Assembly: GCA_900767195.1 (NCBI GenBank)
Contig: CAAFYG010000054.1
Span: 1 to 27,262, forward strand
Origin: Clostridia bacterium
GTDB taxonomy: Bacteria; Bacillota; Clostridia; Christensenellales; Borkfalkiaceae
Direction of reading: 5' to 3'
DNA: 27,262 nucleotides
How positions within the stretch are numbered: position 1 is the stretch's first letter; every line of letters begins with the position of its first letter. Under the pieces are notes generated by a model. The model had not been told where the DNA came from. It ran no database searches and saw nothing but the letters and a program-made list of their open reading frames with translations. Below, in pieces: positions 6,404-15,911 of the stretch. Position numbers and translations under genes: made by a program.

Positions 6404-7795
6404 TTATTTTTTAAGATTCAGCGGAATAACGAATACCGCGCCGGAAGGTTCTATCGCAAGTTCTATCTTTCCGTCGGTTACGTTTTCCGTAGAAACCGCT
6501 CCGTTTTTCACAAGCATCACCGTATTCGCGCCCGGCACGCTTATGCTAACCACGTCGGTTTCCAGCGTCGAGAAATCGGGCGCGTCCGCCACCTCGTCGC
6601 CCGTACTTGTTACCGACGAAGGAAAATCGAAGTTCGTAACCATCAGCCCGATATTTCCGTTTGCGTCCTCAAACGAGCCTACAATCGTGTCTTTCGTCGC
6701 CGTAACCGATTCCACCTTGTCTATTTTTCTCACCGCATCCTGAGCGAAAGACATAACGGGGTTTACGTAAGAGGCGGGATTGTCGCTTCCCGTAACGTGC
6801 ATCGTTTCTTTCCATTCGAAAGAAAGGAAAATATCGTCCCATGAAAGCAGTTCGCCATTCACCTGCGCCATATCGTAGTAGAGTCTGCCGTCGCCCACGG
6901 GAATCCCCGTCGAAGGAGATACGGGGTAATCGTTGAATCCGCCCGCATAGGTAAAGTGAGAAAATCCCCGAATCCCGTACGCCATATACACGTTTGCCTG
7001 ATAGCGCATGCTTTCATACGTTTGGGCAAGGTAGGCGTAATGCTTGGTGGTAAGGAAGAACGCATGCGTCATCGCGTTGTATTCTTTGCCGTAGCGCGCA
7101 ATCGTTTCCACCGTTTGCAGCCACGATTCGTTCAGATAGCCGCCCTTTGTTCCCAAAGACATGCAATAATGATCGAAACTGAGAATACGGCGCGTTTTAT
7201 CTAATTTCGAAAGCACGTTTTCACAGTATTTTTTCACATACTCGTCGTACGTCAAGCCCTTGTTCTCGGAGTTGAGTCCGAAAAAAGAAGTGGGATAAAG
7301 GTTTACGTAATAATCGATATCCGAAAAATTACGTTCGTGATTTTCCGCCAAAAGTCCCAACCCCTCGTAGGCTTTCTGCCCCGGTTCGTCCATGTAACAA
7401 AATCCGCCGAGCCCGGGATTTTTATAACTTTCCAGCCACGTTTGGTTTACCGCGTCTGCCTGCCCCGCCGTTTTTCCGGAATTGAGCATCGCATAAATTT
7501 TAACGCCGTGTTCCGCACCCAGCTGCATATATTTCGAAAGTCCCGACGGCGTGCCGTTCCACGTGAAAACCATATTGAATCCGCCGTCTTCAAGGTATTG
7601 AAACGCCTGCTCGGTTGCGGGCGGATTGTTCCACGCGCCTATCCACATGGTTTGTTCGCCGTAAGAAGGGTAGTCGTTCACCGAGGGCAACCCTTCGTTG
7701 CCTCCTTCCGCGTTTTCGTTTCCGCCGCAAGCCCCCGCGGCAAGCGTGATGCCGCATGCAAGAATAAGCGAGCCTATTTTAGTAAATCTATTCAT
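6404..7795 (-). CDS. TIM-barrel glycoside hydrolase-like lipoprotein
   Basis: 463-residue secreted lipoprotein (probable lipidated Cys23 in LAAGACG, a slightly weak lipobox). Residues ~45-330 look like a clan-A type (beta/alpha)8 barrel: MWIGAWNNPP, GGFNMVFTWN, a strand end CYMDEPG (D136-E137, candidate acid/base), YVNLYPTSFF, RILSFDHY (D208) and GIRGFSHFTYAGG (~275-286). About 380-463 is a beta-rich C-terminal domain, as in GH42/GH5-like enzymes. I cannot name a GH family. The Shine-Dalgarno site AAAGGAGG sits 7 nt before the ATG and overlaps the stop codon of the permease gene upstream, so the two are tightly coupled. Probable role: trimming glycans at the surface before uptake. Confidence 0.7.
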   Translation of the reverse strand: MNRFTKIGSLILACGITLAAGACGGNENAEGGNEGLPSVNDYPSYGEQTMWIGAWNNPPATEQAFQYLEDGGFNMVFTWNGTPSGLSKYMQLGAEHGVKIYAMLNSGKTAGQADAVNQTWLESYKNPGLGGFCYMDEPGQKAYEGLGLLAENHERNFSDIDYYVNLYPTSFFGLNSENKGLTYDEYVKKYCENVLSKLDKTRRILSFDHYCMSLGTKGGYLNESWLQTVETIARYGKEYNAMTHAFFLTTKHYAYLAQTYESMRYQANVYMAYGIRGFSHFTYAGGFNDYPVSPSTGIPVGDGRLYYDMAQVNGELLSWDDIFLSFEWKETMHVTGSDNPASYVNPVMSFAQDAVRKIDKVESVTATKDTIVGSFEDANGNIGLMVTNFDFPSSVTSTGDEVADAPDFSTLETDVVSISVPGANTVMLVKNGAVSTENVTDGKIELAIEPSGAVFVIPLNLKK

Positions 7796-7808
7796 ACACA
7801 GTCCTCCT

Positions 7809-8663
7809 TTAACCTTTCAGTCCGCCGCCGAACGATATGTTCATGATAGAATTCTGGAACACGCAAAAGAGCGCGATCACCGGAAGAATACTCATCAGAA
7901 CGCCCGCAAACAAAAGCGGAATATCAACGGAATGTTGCATCGTAGCGCTTTGATAGAGGTAAAGCCCCGATGCAAGCGTAGGGTAATTTTCCAAAAAGAT
8001 GATGGGCGTATTATAATCGTTCCACACGCCGATAAACGCAACCACCGCAAGCGACGTCATCACGGGCATCGCCATGGGCAGCATCACCTTAAACATGGTG
8101 GTAAAATGCCCGCCGCCATCTAAAAATGAAGCTTCTACGTAATCCCACGGCAAACTTCTGAAAAATCCGTACAAAACGAAGAAATTGAATCCGAAGCCGC
8201 CAATGGTGGAAATCAGCATCAGCGGATTATCAAGAATCCCTATCGCGCTGTACACGGTATACTGCGAAGGGAGCGAGCCGATGATGGGAAGCATCATGGT
8301 AAACAGCGCAATGCCGTAAATCAGCTGTCGCCCGAAGAATTTGTATTTCGCAATCACGTAAGCCGTCATCGTAGAGGCAAACACCGCAAGAATCGTACTT
8401 CCCACCGCCCACCATATCGAGTTAAGCAACATGAAAAACATATTCGTATTGTTCGCGGAAAGCGTTTTGAACGCGTCTATATAATTCGTCCAGTCTACGA
8501 TTTTAGGAAAATACGTTTTGTTATTGATATACTCCGCTTCCGTTTTAAACGTAGTCATAAACGCCCAGACAAACGGAAGCATCAGCGAAAGGGCGTACAA
8601 AGCAAAAAGCGCGAACACCACGTAAAATATTGCAAATTTTCTGTTTGATTTATATTTTGCCAT
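7809..8663 (-). CDS. ABC sugar transporter permease, MalG type
   Basis: 284-residue inner-membrane permease of carbohydrate ABC importers (CUT1 type). Six hydrophobic segments are visible, the first at about 11-35. The cytoplasmic EAA loop that docks the ATPase reads VEASFLDGGGHFTTMFKVMLP. The N-terminus (FYVVFALFALYALSLMLPFVW) and the short C-terminus ending in GGGLKG fit MalG-like proteins. The start is 10 nt after the end of the MalF-type permease, and the TAA stop is followed immediately by the next gene's AGGAGG. No ATP-binding subunit is encoded in this window; such importers often share a distant MsmK-like ATPase. The transported solute is inferred from the operon to be a sialylated or mucin-type oligosaccharide. 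Confidence 0.9.
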   Translation of the reverse strand: MAKYKSNRKFAIFYVVFALFALYALSLMLPFVWAFMTTFKTEAEYINNKTYFPKIVDWTNYIDAFKTLSANNTNMFFMLLNSIWWAVGSTILAVFASTMTAYVIAKYKFFGRQLIYGIALFTMMLPIIGSLPSQYTVYSAIGILDNPLMLISTIGGFGFNFFVLYGFFRSLPWDYVEASFLDGGGHFTTMFKVMLPMAMPVMTSLAVVAFIGVWNDYNTPIIFLENYPTLASGLYLYQSATMQHSVDIPLLFAGVLMSILPVIALFCVFQNSIMNISFGGGLKG

Positions 8664-8673
8664 ACCCGTTACC

Positions 8674-9618
8674 TCAATACTCCACTTTCGGATCTAACTT
8701 GTTCATAAAAGCGCGGAATCCGAACACGATCGGCACGCTGATCACGGTGAAGAACAACCCGATCGACGCGGAGTACGCATACTCCGAATAGCGGTACACT
8801 TGATTGAAGATATAGAAATTGATTGTAGACGTTTTAAACGCGCCGTTGGTAAGAAGCAGAATCGGTCCTCCGGAGTTGAACAGCCCCGTAAACGCCAGCG
8901 TAAGCGTGGTAGACAGCGTTCCCCAAACCATGGGCGTTACCACCTGAAACAATTCTCGCCACCAAGTAATGCCGTCGAGGATTCCCGCCTCTATCACGTC
9001 TTCGGGGATACGCCCCATCGCGCCCGTATAAAGAATCATATTCACGCCAAACCCTACCCACACGTTATAAATCATAATGATGGGCGTGCCCCATTCGTAG
9101 CTTGTAAAAAACGCGGGAATGGAATTTCCCGTAAGCGCCTTCTAGAACTCGTCTACCGGTCCGTATCCGCCGAGAATGTTTTTATAAAGCGTAGTCATGG
9201 TAACTGCGGAAAGAATAGAGGGCATATAAAAGAGAACGCGGAAAAATTTGTATCCCCAGATCTTCTTGTATAAGAAATATGCCATAAAATACGTCAGCGG
9301 CAAAATAATGAAAATATTCAACGCGAAATATTTCAGGGTATTCGTAATGGAAATGTGCACGTCGCCCGTATTCAGCTCATACGCCTCGAAAAATTTAGAA
9401 AAATTATCGAACCCCCATTTATAAACAGGCATTCCCGTTTCGGTAACTCCGTCAAGCGATCGGAATGCCAGAATAATCGAATTAAAATTAACTATCACAT
9501 AGAATACGACAAACCAAGCAATGGGAACGGCAAGCATCGAAATAACGAATATCGGCATTCCCTTGCGAAAGGTTTTCGGCATTCTGTCCTTTATATTATT
9601 GTGTTGGAAAAACTTCAT
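8674..9618 (-). pseudogene. ABC sugar transporter permease, MalF type, interrupted by an in-frame amber codon
   Basis: A MalF/UgpA-type permease of 314 codons, normal for the family, in one uninterrupted frame except for a TAG at 9142-9144 (codon 159). Before it the frame gives TM1 and three further segments, ending in GGYGPVDEF. After it the same frame continues KALTGNSIPAFFTSYEWGTP and holds the EAA loop EAGILDGITWWRELFQVVTP. No base is gained or lost. An AGAGGA site lies 6-7 nt before the ATG. A recent nonsense mutation or a base-call error is most likely, since everything downstream in the operon is intact. If real, the importer lacks half of its channel unless the stop is suppressed. The 186 nt before the gene hold no clear feature. 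Confidence 0.88.
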
Positions 9619-9804
9619 AACGTTTCCTCTTGGCGCAAAGCCCGCCGGGGTAACCGCCCGCGCGGCACCCGAAACGGTATCGGCAAAGCCTTCCGCCCCC
9701 TCTTTCGGGATACGGGGGAGGGAAAAACCGATCCGTCGACCGTTTTTTCCGTCCCGCTCCCTTCCGGCTGCTTTGCTCGGTGCAAAACACCCTCGTTGTT
9801 TTTC

Positions 9805-12444
9805 TTATGCGTTTTCTTCAACTACTTTCATCGATCCGAAGTATACGCCGTCGCCAACCGCGAGCTTTCCGCCCTCGGCGTTGCTTACGTTCGTACTCCA
9901 CGCGCCGTACGCGCCTTCGCCTTTGCGCCCCGTAGCGCTCACCGTAAGGGTAACCCAACCGGATTTTCCCGCTTCTATCGTAGTGGTGTTCGAGCCGTCC
10001 GTAATCTTAATGGCGTAGCTGTTGGGGTTGTATACCCAAAGTTGCACGGTTTTTCCGTTAAGCTTAGCGGAAATACCGCAGATTTTCGCATTAAAACTGT
10101 CTTTTTCCGCCGTAAAAGTGAATTTCGTGCTTCCTTTCGCGCCCGCCTCTTTGTACGCCTCGTCCGTATTATAGGCAAGGTTTACCGAGCCTTTTTCCGA
10201 TCCGAACGCAGTGATGAATGCCGATCCGTATTCCTTATCGAACTCCGCCGCGTCCGATTCATAGTTTCCGCCCACCAGAGAGCCGAAATAAATCGACTTC
10301 GTAGTAAGATTTAACCCTTCCACGGTAAGCCCGATTTCCGTTACGGCAGTCTTTTCGTACAGTTTTCCGCTTGCGCCGCCGATTTTCGTAGAGGCGTCTA
10401 TATCGCGCAAATTCCACGCCCAGTACGCCCAGCTGTGCGGAGCGATGTCAAACGTGTTGGAGGGCGTCGTTCCAGAAACTCCCGTATCAAATAATCTCAC
10501 AATTTGGTCGTTGGCGTTGTACACCCACATGCCAATATAATTGTATGCGGAAATATCCTGTCTGTCAAACTGAATCGTAAACAATTGCGCCTTGCCGTCT
10601 GCTTTGGGCGTCATTTTCACGAACCCTTTTTTGCCGTTGGGCGCGGCGGGAATCCCGCTTTCCCCCGCCGTAACGTCGGCAACGTACGTAAAGGAGAAGT
10701 TTCCGGCAAGATGCGCAGGCGTGTATCCGCCCAGCTTTGCAAGCACGTCGGCTTCGGATTCAAGCGCGGCAACCACGCTGTTGTCTTCGGGAATCGCCGG
10801 CGTAAAGCCTTCCGTCAGCGTGCCGAGGTAAAAGCAGTCGTTCTTCGAGAAATTCGAACTATCCGCCTTTTTCACCATCGTGGTAAACGCGCCGTACGCG
10901 CCCTCGTACTGTCTGCCGGTGGCGGAAATCTGAATCCTCACAAGCGCGGAAGAATTCGCTTTTACGTATGTATTTCCGTTTTCTCCGCCGTAGAAAATCA
11001 GATCGAAGTCGTTGGCGTTGTACACCCATAAAGAATACGCTTTGCCCAGATCGTCGCTTGTAATTCCGTTAAACCCGCAAAGTTTCAAACTCCACGCGTT
11101 GAAATTATCCGCAATCGAAGTGAGCTTCGTAGAGCCGTTTTTCCCGTCCTGAACGTACGCTTTTTCCGTGTTGTAGCTCATCATATACTGCCCGCGGTCG
11201 CCGCCGAAATTCACGATGAACGCCGTGCCGTAATTTTCGGTAAAGCCCGCCGCGTCGCCGTCTTCGTAATTGCCCAGCACCATATCGGTAAAGTACATAT
11301 CGGTATTCGCCGCGTCGCCGGACTGAATTACAAACGCAAAGCGCTCCACGTCGTCTTTGCTATACGTGATATTGTCGAATCCGGAAAACGTCGCGGAAGA
11401 ATTTTGCACATTGTAGCTCCAGAAATACCAGCTGTGCGCGGGAATATTCTGAATCAGAATCTGCCCTCCGCCGTTGTTCCATGCGGCGGGGTTAAGCAGC
11501 GAAATATTGTTCCCGGCGTTGTACACCCACATACCGATATAGTCGCAATCGCTAAGGTCTTTCTGCGCGAAATCTATCCCCACGAACGCCTTGAAATTAG
11601 GCACGTTGTTTCCTACCACTCTCGTTGCCGACTTCACGCCGTTGGGCGCGGCGGGAATTCCGTTCTCGCCTGCGGTTACGTCCTGCACAAAACTGATTTT
11701 GGTATAATCTTCGTGCCCGGGCGCGGCTTTCAACTGTTCCAAACCGTATTCGCTGCTGAGGTACGCGGTAACGGCAGGATCGAAATCGGCGGCATACACT
11801 TTAAACTGCGCCGTATATTTACCCTCGTTCCCCGATTCGTCTTTCTGCGTGGCGACAATGGTGTAATTCCCTTCCACGGCAGGCTTAAAGGTGTGTTCCG
11901 CACTAAATGAAATTTCGCTTTGATCCGGCGCAAGCACCTTCACTTTCACCTCGCCTTCCAGTTTGCCCGCGTCTTTCGCGGTAAAAAGCGACGGTATCTG
12001 CACCGTTTCGCCGCGAAGCGCCGTTTTAGGCAAGTCTGCGATGTTTGCGGGCGAAATCACGGGCGCGGTGGTATCCTCCGCCGTAATCGTTACGGTAACC
12101 TCCGAAACGTTTTCGCTGGAAGTCGTCAGCACAAGGGTGTAATTTCCAAGCTGATCGGCTTTAAACTGTCCCGCCAGCAACGTACCGGTCGTTCCGTCGG
12201 GGCGGGTGTACTTGTTGTCTTTCACGGTAACGCTAAGGTCCGACGAAGAGCCGTTGCTGCCCACCACTTTCACTCCGGAAAGATCGGGCTTGTACATTTC
12301 GCCGAGTTCCGCGTTGGCAAACGTAACGGAACTGATGGCAAAGGTTTCGGCAGACGGCTTTTCGCTCTCTCCGCAAGAAACCAGCAGAGCCGAACTTGCC
12401 GCCGTTACGGCGAGCGATGTGAGAAACAGATTGAGTTTTTTCAT
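9805..12444 (-). CDS. Large 'WVYN-repeat' lipoprotein, two tandem units
   Basis: 879-residue lipoprotein (LVSC, lipidated Cys24), with AGGAGG 8 nt before the ATG. Domains: two Ig/HYR-like beta domains (~33-122 and ~126-218, with GNYTLVL, DTTAPVI and GNYTIVATQKDESGN), then four beta-rich modules marked by WVYN at W306, W473, W640 and W803. Modules 1+2 (~225-550) and 3+4 (~556-879) are a tandem duplication of about 332 residues: DVTAGENGIPAAPNG (255-269) recurs as DVTAGESGIPAAPNG (590-604), and SYNTEKAY...GSTK (423-440) as AYNTDEAY...GSTK (758-774). There is no catalytic motif. The jelly-roll-like spacing and the place between binding protein and permeases suggest surface glycan capture. I know no described family; paralogue of the gene upstream. 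Confidence 0.8.
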   Translation of the reverse strand: MKKLNLFLTSLAVTAASSALLVSCGESEKPSAETFAISSVTFANAELGEMYKPDLSGVKVVGSNGSSSDLSVTVKDNKYTRPDGTTGTLLAGQFKADQLGNYTLVLTTSSENVSEVTVTITAEDTTAPVISPANIADLPKTALRGETVQIPSLFTAKDAGKLEGEVKVKVLAPDQSEISFSAEHTFKPAVEGNYTIVATQKDESGNEGKYTAQFKVYAADFDPAVTAYLSSEYGLEQLKAAPGHEDYTKISFVQDVTAGENGIPAAPNGVKSATRVVGNNVPNFKAFVGIDFAQKDLSDCDYIGMWVYNAGNNISLLNPAAWNNGGGQILIQNIPAHSWYFWSYNVQNSSATFSGFDNITYSKDDVERFAFVIQSGDAANTDMYFTDMVLGNYEDGDAAGFTENYGTAFIVNFGGDRGQYMMSYNTEKAYVQDGKNGSTKLTSIADNFNAWSLKLCGFNGITSDDLGKAYSLWVYNANDFDLIFYGGENGNTYVKANSSALVRIQISATGRQYEGAYGAFTTMVKKADSSNFSKNDCFYLGTLTEGFTPAIPEDNSVVAALESEADVLAKLGGYTPAHLAGNFSFTYVADVTAGESGIPAAPNGKKGFVKMTPKADGKAQLFTIQFDRQDISAYNYIGMWVYNANDQIVRLFDTGVSGTTPSNTFDIAPHSWAYWAWNLRDIDASTKIGGASGKLYEKTAVTEIGLTVEGLNLTTKSIYFGSLVGGNYESDAAEFDKEYGSAFITAFGSEKGSVNLAYNTDEAYKEAGAKGSTKFTFTAEKDSFNAKICGISAKLNGKTVQLWVYNPNSYAIKITDGSNTTTIEAGKSGWVTLTVSATGRKGEGAYGAWSTNVSNAEGGKLAVGDGVYFGSMKVVEENA

Positions 12445-12478
12445 TTTTTTTCCTCCTGAAAAATTTTTATTATTCGAT

Positions 12479-14194
12479 TCAAGCCTCGCGCAGCGCGCCC
12501 AAACAGAGTTTTGCTCCGCCCGGGAGCTTACCGCTCTCCGCTCTTATCTTCGCATTATACAGTCCGGCGCCCTTCCATTCTTCCGCCGCCGCATCGTACG
12601 GCGTTACGGAAACAAGCAATTCCGCGCCTGCGGGAATCGCGGTAACGTTGTCGTTGCCGTCGTCAAACACAACGGTATACGCATTAGGATTTTTTATCCA
12701 CAGTTTGTATTTCTTCCCCGCTTGCGCCCCTTTCAGCATATAAACGCGCAAGGAAAGTTCTTCTCTTTCGTATACGTTTTCAAACACCGTAGCGCCCGCC
12801 GCTCCAAATTCTTTCATCGCCTCGTCTGAGGTATAGGAGTAAACGGCGTTGGCAACCACGGGGTATTCGCGTTCGGCGTATCCTGTGTAAAACGCCGCGC
12901 CCGAGGGCTTATCGAATCCGCCCGCCGCGCCGTCGAATCTTCCCGCCTCTATTTTTCCGAGGTAGAGATCGAAATCAAGATCGGCGTACCCCTTTTGGCG
13001 ATAGCCGTAATCGTCGTTTTCAAAAAATTCGTTTTCACTCCACTCGTAATCGAATCGGAAAGTAACCTGCCGTATCGAGTCGCGCTTTTGTAGTACGGGC
13101 ATACCCGTATCGTTATAGCCGCAAATTGCCTTTTCGGAATAATCGAACGCGTTGATATTAAAGGCGACGTACGTCCAGGTACGCGGTTTCACGTAAAATT
13201 CGTTCGCGCCGCGGTAATTGAGGTTGATTCTTACGTTTTTAGGCGAATCGTTGTACACCCACATGCCCACGTAATCGTAATCGGTAAAGTCATCTATCGC
13301 GGAATTTACGCAATACGTAACGCGTTGCACGTTATCGGAAGGCGTTACAAGCGTTGCCGCCTTACTGCCGTCGGGCAAAGCGGAAATCCCGCCCGCCGTA
13401 ACAGCCACGCCGTTCACCTCTTTTTCCGCCTTTTTCGTTACGTCTGCAAGAAACGTCTGCACGATATAGTCTTCGTGCCGGTACATCCCCGCATTCTGCT
13501 CTACGCCGTAAGGAAGATGCGTATACCCCACAACGCCTTCTTCTTTTTTCACGTCGAAAACGGTTATGGTTTGCGTACGCGCGCCTATGTTGCCGTTGTT
13601 GTCCCGCACGAGATACTCAAGAGAGTACGCTCCCGCTTTTTTCGTTGTAAATCTGTCCGTTTCTATCGGCACATCCTCGCCGTCCGGGGCTTTTACCGAT
13701 ACGGCAACCCTTTCGCTCACGCCGCTCAAATCGCTCGCCGTGGCTTCCGGAATAATCACTTTCTGTCCGATCACCGCCGTTTTCGGGATAAAAATGCTTT
13801 CGCCAAGCGAGATGGCAGGTCCTTTCGTATCTTTACAGTCCAACTTGCGGGGAAAAACAAGATTCGTACCCTTCACGGTGTAATTCACGGTATATTCGCC
13901 CGTCTCCGTCAATTTCAGACTGTTCCCCGCCAGACGCGTTTTCTTGCCCGACGGCCATACGATCTCCGAAATTCCCGCCGACAAATCCGTTTCCGCGCCG
14001 TTTTCGTCGAGAACTTTAATCGAAGAGAGATCGAATTTGTAAAATTCTCCGTATTCCGCGTCCGAAAGACTGAATTCGGAAAGCGTGTACGCCGCGTCGG
14101 CGGGCGAAGCGTTTTCGTTTCCGCCTCCGCCGCAACCCGCCGCGGTAAAAATCGCCGCGGCGCACAGCGCGCATAAAAATCGTTTTCTCACCAC
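12479..14194 (-). CDS. 'WVYN-repeat' lipoprotein, single unit
   Basis: 571-residue lipoprotein starting at GTG 14194, chosen because GGAGGG lies 6 nt upstream; a longer frame from ATG 14221 would overlap the previous gene and add nine poor signal-peptide residues. Signal peptide, then lipidated Cys21 (TAAGC). Two Ig/HYR-like domains follow (~35-120, and ~125-215 with GAYSLEYLVRDNNGN). Then comes one pair of modules marked by YVGMWVYN (309-315) and YKLWIKNPN (496-504), matching YIGMWVYN and LWVYNPN of the larger paralogue. It also shares the ADVT...ALPDGSKAATLV segment (~250-283). Aromatic-rich beta strands fit a carbohydrate-binding role, but this is inference. It starts 16 nt after the solute-binding protein stop. 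Confidence 0.78.
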   Translation of the reverse strand: MVRKRFLCALCAAAIFTAAGCGGGGNENASPADAAYTLSEFSLSDAEYGEFYKFDLSSIKVLDENGAETDLSAGISEIVWPSGKKTRLAGNSLKLTETGEYTVNYTVKGTNLVFPRKLDCKDTKGPAISLGESIFIPKTAVIGQKVIIPEATASDLSGVSERVAVSVKAPDGEDVPIETDRFTTKKAGAYSLEYLVRDNNGNIGARTQTITVFDVKKEEGVVGYTHLPYGVEQNAGMYRHEDYIVQTFLADVTKKAEKEVNGVAVTAGGISALPDGSKAATLVTPSDNVQRVTYCVNSAIDDFTDYDYVGMWVYNDSPKNVRINLNYRGANEFYVKPRTWTYVAFNINAFDYSEKAICGYNDTGMPVLQKRDSIRQVTFRFDYEWSENEFFENDDYGYRQKGYADLDFDLYLGKIEAGRFDGAAGGFDKPSGAAFYTGYAEREYPVVANAVYSYTSDEAMKEFGAAGATVFENVYEREELSLRVYMLKGAQAGKKYKLWIKNPNAYTVVFDDGNDNVTAIPAGAELLVSVTPYDAAAEEWKGAGLYNAKIRAESGKLPGGAKLCLGALREA

Positions 14195-14210
14195 ATTCAG
14201 CCCTCCGCCG

Positions 14211-15785
14211 TTACTTTGCAATCAGCGCAATGGAAGATGCGGGATTATAACTCGCGTCTACGGAAGCGATCGCCGCGGCGGGAGTTGCATATACCTTGGA
14301 AATAATATCCTTTTCGATATATCCGAAATACAACGGGAAGCTCCGCGCAAACAAGCTGTTTCCGCCGCTCGTTACCAGCACCATCGAATCGCCTTTTGCC
14401 GCCTCTATCGATTTTGCCACCGCGTTGAACGTAAGGCCGAAATCGTCTTCCGCGCGTTTCAGCGTATATCCGTAAGGCATGGTCAACCCGTTCTGCGCCT
14501 GAATATACAACGCCTGCGCCTCGTCGGTAACCATGTATTTCAAGAACTTCATTGCAAGGTTGTACTGTCCGCCTCCCGCACGCAAACGAGGCACGCCCAG
14601 CACGTGATACGTTCCCGCGCTGTACGTCATATAGCGCGCTTCTTTCACGCGGTTGTAGTCGTTTTCGGAAACGCCCGCTTCCGTATGGCTCTTGCCCTCG
14701 TCTATCGCGTCAATCAAGGCAGAAAGTTCCGCGTCGGTCATTCCGGAATCATCCAGCGTTTTCGCCATATCGGAAAGGACGATTGTTTTCATAAAACGGA
14801 TATCCGCGCCGCTGCTTTGTATGGCAGATGCCATTTCCGTTAAAAACCAGTCGCCGATAAGGTAAAAAGCGCACTTATCCATGTTCGTGCCGTAACCGAG
14901 CCCGAGAAACGCGTTTTGCGAATCGGTGAAATTCATTTTGTCGCTTTCTTTGTGTGAATAATTGCCGAGAAGATCGAAGAGCGCCTGATAGGTAGCCGTT
15001 CTGCCCTCGGGGCTGATCATCTTCTTGAATTGTTCCGCCGTTTCGCAAGGAACGTATTCGCCCGCGTCGTTTTCATAATAGCCGCGCAACATATTGTTAT
15101 ACTTTTCCTGTCCGAGGTACTGCGCCAGCCACGTGAATTTAATCAGATCGTAATAAGACATCGACTGAGAAAGCGCAATCGGCTGAATATTGTTTTCGCC
15201 CGCCTTTCTCGTAGTCAGATCCGCGCACATGGCGATCAGCTCGTCCGTCGTGTTGGGAAGAGAATAATTTCCCTCACCGTACACCTCGTCAAGCACCGTC
15301 TTGTTATAAAGATAGCCGCTGTACGATTCCACCCATGACATCTGATAGAATTTATTTTCCGCCGTTTCGAAATACCTGCGGATAGACTGATTCATACGCT
15401 CTTTCAACGAAACGTCGTACCCCTCCTGCGTGGAATCGTACACTTCGCTTATATCGTATAAGTAGCCGTCCAACTGCATGCCGAACATAGAATCGGTAGA
15501 AACAATGATATCGGCGTCGTTCGAAGCCGACTGCGCGCGCGACATCACCGCGCCCGAATCCTGCGACGTAATTATTTTCACCGTGCACCCGGGATTCGCC
15601 TCCGTATAGGCGTCGGCAATCCGTTTCAGCCATTCCGTGCTGTAGCCCTTGTCTACGATTCTCACGGTAATTTCGCCCGTTTCGGCAGTCGCGCGCCCCG
15701 GATCTACGGTTTTGCCGCAAGCTGCGGTGCTCATTCCCAACGTGGCAGCCATCGCAACGGCTGTCAAAGCTTTGAATCTTTTCAT
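14211..15785 (-). CDS. Extracellular solute-binding lipoprotein of a carbohydrate ABC importer
   Basis: 524-residue family 1 solute-binding protein, somewhat longer than typical (~420-450). Lipobox MSTAAC, lipidated Cys23. The pattern ITVRIVDKGYSTEWLKRIADAY followed by NPGCTVKI, DADIIVSTDS and SWVESYSGYLYNKTVLDEV is that of sugar-binding proteins, as are the hinge-region GDWFLTEM and the C-terminal NLAMKFLKYMVTDEAQ. GAGAGGG lies 5 nt before the ATG. It binds the ligand outside the membrane and hands it to the MalF/MalG-type permeases further down the operon. The 126-nt gap to the upstream lyase gene has no clear terminator, so read-through from the sialidase promoter is likely. Confidence 0.9.
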   Translation of the reverse strand: MKRFKALTAVAMAATLGMSTAACGKTVDPGRATAETGEITVRIVDKGYSTEWLKRIADAYTEANPGCTVKIITSQDSGAVMSRAQSASNDADIIVSTDSMFGMQLDGYLYDISEVYDSTQEGYDVSLKERMNQSIRRYFETAENKFYQMSWVESYSGYLYNKTVLDEVYGEGNYSLPNTTDELIAMCADLTTRKAGENNIQPIALSQSMSYYDLIKFTWLAQYLGQEKYNNMLRGYYENDAGEYVPCETAEQFKKMISPEGRTATYQALFDLLGNYSHKESDKMNFTDSQNAFLGLGYGTNMDKCAFYLIGDWFLTEMASAIQSSGADIRFMKTIVLSDMAKTLDDSGMTDAELSALIDAIDEGKSHTEAGVSENDYNRVKEARYMTYSAGTYHVLGVPRLRAGGGQYNLAMKFLKYMVTDEAQALYIQAQNGLTMPYGYTLKRAEDDFGLTFNAVAKSIEAAKGDSMVLVTSGGNSLFARSFPLYFGYIEKDIISKVYATPAAAIASVDASYNPASSIALIAK

Positions 15786-15911
15786 TTTTACCCTCTCAAA
15801 AATATAGTAGTATTATTTTTTCGTCCCCCTCCGGAGACGTTTTCGCCCGTCCGTACGGATCAAAGCGTGTTTTTCGTTTTTAATGCGGTTTTATTTGAAG
15901 CGGTTTTAATT

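Noticed and set aside
9619..9804. Possible terminator or attenuator in the 186-nt gap before the MalF-type permease.
   Set aside because: Only short C5/G5 and 4-bp stems without a T-tract could be found; not enough to call a feature.
4901..15338. Many long plus-strand open frames opposite the glycan operon (for example 4901-5632, 9355-10314, 13325-14176).
   Set aside because: They are Arg-, His- and Phe-rich antisense shadows of GC-richer genes, without ribosome-binding sites or recognisable domains.
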